NCBI GenBank assembly: GCA_902494345.1
Contig: CABUSV010000023.1
Location: 1 to 29,282 of the forward strand
Reading direction: 5' to 3'
DNA: 29,282 nt
Source of the DNA: an uncultured Collinsella sp.
Lineage (GTDB): Bacteria > Actinomycetota > Coriobacteriia > Coriobacteriales > Coriobacteriaceae
The notes beneath the pieces are model-generated. The model searched no databases, had not been told where the DNA came from, and saw only the letters and a list, made by a program, of their open reading frames with translations. The translations under genes and the position numbers were made by a program. This document shows, piece by piece, positions 24,691 to 29,282 of this stretch. Within the stretch, counting starts at the first letter, position 1. Each line of letters opens with the position of its first letter.

Positions 24691-26460
24691 ATGCCAAGCA
24701 ATGCAATACTCAACCATCAACGGAGACGTCGGGCAGTTCTCGCGGCCTTGTCCGCGCTTGCCCTCGTCGTTGCGTCTGTGCTCCCCATGCCCGCCCTAGC
24801 GGCGACGAGCGACTCAGATGCCGGAAGCGGCTGGGAGATCCCCAAGTCCAAGACGGCGAAGTGGCTCGAGGAGGGCAAGACCGCCGAGGTCACGCTCCAG
24901 CTTCCGAGCGCCGAGGCCGTGATGTCCTCCGACATCGTCTTCGTCGTCGACAACTCCAGCTGCAGGGACGCCTCCATCGCCGGCGCCACCGACACGCTCG
25001 ACCGCCTCGTCGACGAGGTGAAGGGCGTCGACCAGGTGCGCGTGGGCGTCGTGTCGTTCAAGGGCGACGGCCACGTCGAGAAGGACCTCGCCACGCTGAC
25101 CGCAGACAACGTTGGCGACTTCAAGAGTGCCATCACCGGTGGGTACACCGGCACCATCAAGTCCGGCACGAACATGCATGACGGCCTGCTCAAGGCCCAG
25201 GCCATGCTCGACGCCGATTCCGTCACGCCAGCGAACCGCAAGTACGTCATCCTCGTGAGCGACGGCCTGACGCGCCTGTTCACCGGCTCCGACGGCCAGG
25301 TCAAGGACATCTACTACCAGTACACCTACTCGGACCAGAACTCCCTGAGGCCCGCGAGTGACTTCAAGGCGACGGACTTCTGGTACTTCGGCATGATCGA
25401 CGAGTGGCGCCAGGCGCGTACGCCCGACTCCATGTCGTACGCGATGCCGTACGGCGATTGGAACACGTACTACTCGCACCTTAAGCAGTGGGTGGCTGCC
25501 GACGGCGACAAGTACGCGCTGAACTTCACGACGTACGGAAACGACGGCGGCGCCGCTGTCGTCAACGGCCAGCGGGTGAGAAACTCGGCGGGCGAGATCA
25601 CCGACCCCAACTTCACCTACATCGAGCATGGCACCCAGGCCGACCACGCTATGGCGCCCGACCGCGCGGTCTATGAGGCGTACAACACGTGGCAGGCGCT
25701 GAAGGGCGCCGGCTACAACTGCTTCGCGGTGCGCACCGGCAGCGACTCCGACTTCTCCGTCAAGTTCATGAACGAGCTCAACGGCGGCAACAACCTCGGC
25801 TTCTCGCAGATCGCCGACAACATCCTGTACGCATGCGGCGCAGGCTCCACTATCACCGACTCCATGGGCAAGAGCGAAACCTACGACTTCGACTTCGTTC
25901 CCGACTCCGTCGCGCTGAGCGTTGGCGACGAGCAGCTCGAGGCCACCGCTACCGGCGAGAACGCCTGGAGCTTCCACAGCAAGGGCGACACCAAGGCGCG
26001 CTTCACCCTGGTCTACGACCCCAGCGCGGATGCCTACACGCTCACTGCCAACGAGGCCGTGTCGAACTTCGCGCCCGTGAAGCTGACTTACAAGATCACG
26101 CTTGCGCAGGCACCCACCGAGCCGGGCGACTACTCGCTGGCGGCCAACGGGAAGGCTACGCTCTCGCCCGTCAACTCCGCTGGTGTACAGGGTGCGTCGG
26201 AGGACTTCGAGGTCCCAACCCTGGCCTACTCGATTGCGGCGCCTACTCCCGAGCCCAAGCCCAAGCCGGAGCCCACGCCCGAGCCCAAGGACGAGGGTAC
26301 TCCTCAGCCAAAGCCCGAGCCCAAGCAGCCGGCCAAGGCTAGTGCCGAGAAGATGCCCAACACCGGTGACTCCACCCCCTCGAGCGCGCTTGGGGTCTCC
26401 CTTCTCCTTGCTGGGGCCATTGCCACAGTGGCTGGCGTGAAGATCGCAAAGAGGCGCTAG
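24691..26460 (+). CDS. vWA-domain LPXTG-type cell-wall surface protein
   Basis: A 589-residue putative adhesin. It has a basic-then-hydrophobic signal peptide (10-37, cleavage near ALA-AT) and a von Willebrand factor A domain from about 80 to 280. Its metal site reads DNSSC (87-91), with Thr160 in KSGTNMHDG and Asp191 in LVSDGLT. A beta-rich region (about 400-510) follows, then a Pro/Glu/Lys wall-spanning repeat (about 513-543), the sorting signal MPNTG (555-559), a hydrophobic helix and an AKRR tail. vWA tip proteins of this kind often cap sortase-built pili. The fifth position of the DxSxS metal motif is Cys, which is unusual. The ATG follows AAGGAG. All 19 Phe codons are TTC. An IS481 element is inserted at its stop codon without changing the protein. 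Confidence 0.9.
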   Translation: MPSNAILNHQRRRRAVLAALSALALVVASVLPMPALAATSDSDAGSGWEIPKSKTAKWLEEGKTAEVTLQLPSAEAVMSSDIVFVVDNSSCRDASIAGATDTLDRLVDEVKGVDQVRVGVVSFKGDGHVEKDLATLTADNVGDFKSAITGGYTGTIKSGTNMHDGLLKAQAMLDADSVTPANRKYVILVSDGLTRLFTGSDGQVKDIYYQYTYSDQNSLRPASDFKATDFWYFGMIDEWRQARTPDSMSYAMPYGDWNTYYSHLKQWVAADGDKYALNFTTYGNDGGAAVVNGQRVRNSAGEITDPNFTYIEHGTQADHAMAPDRAVYEAYNTWQALKGAGYNCFAVRTGSDSDFSVKFMNELNGGNNLGFSQIADNILYACGAGSTITDSMGKSETYDFDFVPDSVALSVGDEQLEATATGENAWSFHSKGDTKARFTLVYDPSADAYTLTANEAVSNFAPVKLTYKITLAQAPTEPGDYSLAANGKATLSPVNSAGVQGASEDFEVPTLAYSIAAPTPEPKPKPEPTPEPKDEGTPQPKPEPKQPAKASAEKMPNTGDSTPSSALGVSLLLAGAIATVAGVKIAKRR

Positions 26461-27429
26461 CTGTTGTGTGCTAAGACGTTGTTTACGCCGACGATGCGTG
26501 ACATCGGGGGCAGGCCCCCGCACGCGCTGTGCGGACGGTCCCAATTGTAGTGCTCCAGGAAGGGGGCGAGGGCGGAGGCCCTCGCCCCCTTCGCTCTCCC
26601 ATGCGCGGGCGTACTGCCACTCCTGCGCCAGCGTGCGGTTCATGCGCTCCACCTTGCCGTTCTGCCGGGGGCTGAAGGGGCGGGTGTACTTGTGCTTGAC
26701 GCCCCGGCCCTCCAGCAGCGCGTTGAAGTCCCCGGAGCGGTAGGCCGGCCCGTTGTCGGTCATGACCCGCTCCACGGAGACGCCCAGCCCCTCGTAGAAC
26801 GCGAGCGCCCGGGACATGAAGCCGCAGGCCGTGCCCTTCCTCTCGTCGGGCAGCAGCTCGGCGTAGGCGACGCGGCTGTTGTCGTCGACCGCCACGTGCA
26901 GGCACGAGAGCCCGGCCCCGCCCGGGGAGCCGCAGCCGCGCCCGAGGGCCCTGTGGCCGCCGCCGTCGGGTATGCGCGCCACCTTCTTGACGTCGACGTG
27001 GACGAGCTCCCCGGGGCGCTCGCGCTCGTAGCGCACGGCCGTCACGGGGCCGCGCCGCCGCACCTCGCCCGTGACGCGGTCGATGTCGGCCAGGCGGGGC
27101 AGGCTGTGCCTGGCGACGATCCGGGCGCACGTGCGGGCCGGCACGCCCGTCTCGGCCGCCAGGGCGAGCGGCGCCAGCAGCATGGCCCTGCGGGCCTCGC
27201 AGGCGCGCTCCTCGACCTCGGGGGGCGTGAGCCTGGCGAGCCTGCGCGGGCGGCTGCTGCGGTCGGCGAGTCCCTCGCCTCGCCTGGCGCGGGCGAGCCA
27301 CTTGGAGGCGGTCTGGCGGCTGACGCCCATCTGGCGGGCGGCCTCGGCGACGTCGAGGCCGGACCCTATGCGCGACACGAGCGTCTCGCGCCCCTTCGGG
27401 GTGAGTTTTGCGTTAGGATGCTGGGACAT
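26457..27429 (-). pseudogene. IS481-family transposase, frameshifted
   Basis: A DDE transposase. The N-terminus has a helix-turn-helix (SGLDVAEAARQMGVSRQTAS region); the core shows the catalytic Asp in GELVHVDVKKV, Asp in VMTDNGPAY, and Glu in NGKVERMNRTL. After YARAWESEG the first frame runs into unrelated residues, while the true ending (RASALAPFLEHYNWDRPHSA, then the end near 26457) is one frame away. The cause is one extra G in the five-G run (plus-strand C run 26585-26589); with four, the protein would be 323 residues, normal for the family. The run lies in a perfect 15-bp palindrome. A rare ribosomal shift could restore the protein, but I see no standard slippery site, so it is called a pseudogene. 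Confidence 0.85.
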
Positions 27430-27530
27430 GGGAGGCCCCTCCTCTCTGGGAATCTAGACAACTCACAGCTTGGCAGGGGCCTCTCTATTTGTCACCACTC
27501 GGGTGTAAACAACCTGTTGACACTAAACAT
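26461..27530 (-). mobile_element. IS481-family insertion sequence, about 1.07 kb
   Basis: Imperfect terminal inverted repeats of 28 bp (26462-26489 and 27502-27529; both begin TGTT when read inward, 20 of 28 matching, sharing GTTGTTTAC) bracket the transposase gene. Outside them is the 4-bp duplication CTAG (26457-26460 and 27531-27534). CTAG is the core of the NCTAGN target known for IS481 itself. The left CTAG contains the stop codon of the vWA gene. Confidence 0.88.
26559..26592. repeat. Perfect 15-bp palindrome with 4-nt loop inside the transposase gene
   Basis: GAAGGGGGCGAGGGC (26559-26573) and its exact complement (26578-26592) flank GGAG. The transposase frameshift lies in the arm at 26585-26589. 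Confidence 0.9.
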
Positions 27531-27632
27531 CTAGACGTCGACGAATGAGCGCTTTGGGTGCGCCATGGCGAAAAACCGCCGGTCGTTTATCGAAACCTTT
27601 TCCGCGCCGCTGTCCGCTACCGACGCGCATGC

Positions 27633-27638
27633 TATCTT
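27633..27638 (+). promoter_or_regulatory. Possible -10 box of a leaderless transcript
   Basis: TATCTT ends 6 bases before the ATG at 27645, where transcription would begin at or next to the start codon. No ribosome binding site precedes that ATG. The -35 at 17 bp is poor (CTGTCC). Confidence 0.35.
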
Positions 27639-27644
27639 CGCGCC

Positions 27645-28769
27645 ATGAGCTACTTTATCGTTTCACATAACGCTGCCTTGGCGCTTTTGGCGCATATTCC
27701 GAACCCCCGCTTTGGGGATTCGGAACCAGAGGTCGTGTCGATTGCAGGCGCCTGCGCGCTCTGTGACCAAGAGGCGCAGGAGTTCATCGATCACTACGAC
27801 CTTGGGATTGACGTGCTGGACCTGATGGTGCCGAAGCGAGCCGACCGCCGGCGGACCAAGCACGTCGCGACGCACCTGTGCACCAATGAGCTCCCGGCGG
27901 GTTCGTTTATCTCGCTGGGCCACTGGAGAGGCGACCTGGGTGCATACGTGTGCTCTCCCGAGCTGGCGTTTTTGCAGGCTGTGCACGACGGCGATGCGGC
28001 GGAGGCGATTTATGCCGGCTACGCCATGACGGCGGACTATCGGCTGGATAACCTTGCTCCCGGTGGGGTGACAAGCAGAGATATGGGCATGCGCGACGGC
28101 AAGCTTACGACCATGGAGCTCATTGCGGCGTATATCGAGAAGTCCCCTAAGGTGCGAGATATTGCGAAAGCCAAGGCATTGCTTGCATACGTGATCGAGG
28201 GGTCGCGCTCGCCAAGGGAGTCGGGGCTTTGCATGTTTATGTCGCTACCTGCGCGCTACGGTGGGTATGCGCTGGGCAAGGCCGAACTGAACAAGAAGTA
28301 CTTCATTCGCGATGGGTACAACGATGGGCGCAAACGTAAGCTACGCGTGTTGGAGCGCATGCCCGATATTACGCTTACGGCGAAAGCCGAGGTGGGCGTG
28401 GACAAAGTGAGGGCCGGGCTGCTGCCCGAAGTCCTTACCGCACTGGTCGATTACGATAGCGATGCCATCCATGACGGGAGCGATAAGATCCACAAGGACG
28501 CCGAGCGCCGCAACGAGTTGCAGCTGCTCAATGGGGTGGCGTACTTTACGGTGACTACCGACCAGGCAAGCGACTACGAAAAGCTCGTTCGACTGTGCGA
28601 ACGCATCCGGCGCAAGCTGCACCGGAATAAACGCCCCGTCTTTAACAGGGCAATGAACGAGAAACAGCGATATCTCGCTCTTGCGCGCGTCGAAACGAAG
28701 CGATTTAAGCTTTGGCAAACCGTAATCGAGGCACATCTGCGTTGGCAGACGCGATTGTCGGGCGTGTAG
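27645..28769 (+). CDS. Nuclease-like hypothetical protein of a Coriobacteria family
   Basis: A 374-residue protein whose layout I recognise from large coriobacterial paralogue families. SPELAFLQ (104-111) is the first conserved block and GSRSPRESGLCMFMSLPARY (187-206), followed by GGYALGKAELN, the second. The C-terminal region ALVDYDSDAIHD (266-277) with KIHKDAERRNELQLLNGVAY (281-300) and FTVTT has the pattern of DUF559/Vsr-like nuclease folds (acidic strand, then a basic helix, then a strand). Catalytic activity is not proven, since the exact acidic set is imperfect. Codon use is host-like (8 TTT, 2 TTC for Phe). The frame is open to an ATG at 27558, but that part is not conserved-looking; the ATG at 27645 fits the family start. 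Confidence 0.6.
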   Translation: MSYFIVSHNAALALLAHIPNPRFGDSEPEVVSIAGACALCDQEAQEFIDHYDLGIDVLDLMVPKRADRRRTKHVATHLCTNELPAGSFISLGHWRGDLGAYVCSPELAFLQAVHDGDAAEAIYAGYAMTADYRLDNLAPGGVTSRDMGMRDGKLTTMELIAAYIEKSPKVRDIAKAKALLAYVIEGSRSPRESGLCMFMSLPARYGGYALGKAELNKKYFIRDGYNDGRKRKLRVLERMPDITLTAKAEVGVDKVRAGLLPEVLTALVDYDSDAIHDGSDKIHKDAERRNELQLLNGVAYFTVTTDQASDYEKLVRLCERIRRKLHRNKRPVFNRAMNEKQRYLALARVETKRFKLWQTVIEAHLRWQTRLSGV

Positions 28770-28785
28770 CCAAGGCCCCTATTTC

Positions 28786-28967
28786 CAGGTCTAATACTTT
28801 TCCCGAGAAGTGAACGAGTCAAAACGGACCCTCGAAGCATCGACACTTTTAATGGCTCATTTCCTGCGGTTTTGTCGTTGGAATCCTGCGGTTTTGATGC
28901 CAGAAAGTGTGGGTGCTTCGAGGGTCCAAATAAGGTCGTTCACTTCTTGGGAAAAGTATTAGACCTG
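28786..28967. repeat. 182-bp fold-back element (64-bp inverted repeats)
   Basis: Arms 28786-28849 and 28904-28967 are inverted copies with about 54 of 64 positions matching. The outer 19 bp (starting CAGGTCTAATACTTTTCCC) and the block GGACCCTCGAAGCA are exact. The 54-bp centre holds a direct repeat TCCTGCGGTTTTG (28862-28874... and 28884-28896, 22 bp apart). It follows the nuclease-like gene by 16 bp. It contains no gene I trust. Confidence 0.85.
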
Positions 28968-29166
28968 ATTATAGGAAGGTCGATCAGATGTGGCTGCGAG
29001 GTCCATCCGAGCCCGATTGTGGTGATCGCCGGGGTTGTTGGGGCGGTTTTGGCCTTGGTTGGGGTGTTTTCGTCGGCGCAGAAGCGACTTCTGGCACGGT
29101 TGGGGTGGTTGCTGGCGTTGTTGAGGTGGCCTTGGGTGCTGCGGTGCCTTTTTGGTTTGGCGACAT
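28968..29166. other. Intergenic G/T-rich stretch
   Basis: No supported gene. A plus-strand frame (28872-29168) has one hydrophobic segment (IVVIAGVVGAVLALVGVF), but it begins inside the fold-back element and has no start signal. The opposite strand reads Pro/Thr-rich low complexity. Confidence 0.35.
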
Positions 29167-29202
29167 AAAACAAAACAGCCCAGAGACATAGCCTCTGAGC
29201 TG
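29167..29202 (-). terminator. Rho-independent terminator of tRNA-Val
   Basis: Read on the minus strand, CAGCTCAGAG (29202-29193) pairs with CTCTGGGCTG (29185-29176), ten pairs with one G-U, followed by TTTTGTTTT. It begins 9 bases after the tRNA 3' end. Confidence 0.85.
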
Positions 29203-29210
29203 CGAACATT

Positions 29211-29282
29211 TGGTGGGCGTTAGAAGATTTGAACTTCTGACCTCTTCCGTGTCAGGGAAGCGCTCTCCCCCTGAGCTAAACG
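29211..29282 (-). tRNA. tRNA-Val (GAC), 5' end cut by the window
   Basis: On the minus strand, the D-arm start TTTAGCTCAG, the anticodon arm CTTCC-CTGACAC-GGAAG with anticodon GAC, the T-arm TTCAAATC and the acceptor half AACGCCC followed by discriminator A and an encoded CCA (29213-29211) are all present. The first three bases of the acceptor 5' strand lie beyond 29282. The anticodon reads valine GUC and GUU codons. Confidence 0.93.

Noticed and set aside
24321..24713. A 130-codon minus-strand gene before the vWA gene
   Set aside because: No motif, no start site, and it overlaps the signal-peptide coding part of the vWA gene.
24814..27429. An 871-residue protein beginning as the IS481 transposase
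   Set aside because: After the frameshift it reads the antisense of the vWA gene. The true transposase end lies in another frame at 26457.
28872..29168. A 98-codon small membrane protein
   Set aside because: It starts inside the fold-back element, has no ribosome binding site, and its first third is repeat-derived; the hydrophobic stretch alone is not enough.

Overview
The window looks like a chromosomal segment of a high-GC gut actinomycete of the class Coriobacteriia, most likely Collinsella or a close relative. This rests on gene content and protein style (M16C peptidase, MetA, FrlB-like SIS protein, AlbA/ATPase regulator, Sau3AI-type restriction system, Coriobacteria-type nuclease-like protein); it is an inference, not a database match.

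Layout. (1) 1-11 kb is housekeeping and metabolic DNA: recQ and a GntR/UTRA regulator 2 bp apart, an FrlB-like SIS deglycase behind a promoter with paired repeat sites, an L-lactate/2-hydroxyacid dehydrogenase (minus), metA (plus), 5-formyl-THF cyclo-ligase (minus), a hicAB toxin-antitoxin pair with its own palindromic operator (minus), and a large M16C zinc peptidase (minus). (2) 10.9-11.5 kb is a gene-free, repeat-dense spacer followed by an ATP-binding regulator that has lost its N-terminal domain. (3) 12.8-17.0 kb holds a hypothetical gene, a divergent Sau3AI-type restriction-modification system (m5C methyltransferase and a MutH-fold endonuclease with the full E-D-E-K set) and a DUF5710 protein. 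(4) 17.0-18.6 kb is a scrapyard: the tail of an ADP-ribosylglycohydrolase, a small basic protein, a broken flavodiiron protein and an intact rubredoxin.

(5) 17.9-26.46 kb differs clearly in codon use (Phe almost always TTC; in recQ and the right-hand flank mostly TTT) and looks acquired. It carries an HxlR regulator, an FMN-barrel protein, a LuxR-type regulator divergent from a pilin-like FctA-domain surface protein with an IPATG sorting signal, a five-TM protein with a large outside domain, and a vWA-domain surface protein with an MPNTG sorting signal. No sortase is present. An IS481-family element sits at the right edge, inserted at a CTAG made by the vWA gene's stop codon; its transposase is frameshifted inside a perfect 15-bp palindrome. 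(6) 27.6-29.28 kb returns to host-like codon use: a nuclease-like protein with a possible leaderless promoter, a 182-bp fold-back element, and a tRNA-Val(GAC) cut by the window end.

The most interesting items are the sortase-less surface module in the codon-biased island, the fold-back element near 28.9 kb, the repeat clusters at 11.0-11.46 kb, and the IS481 insertion and frameshift.
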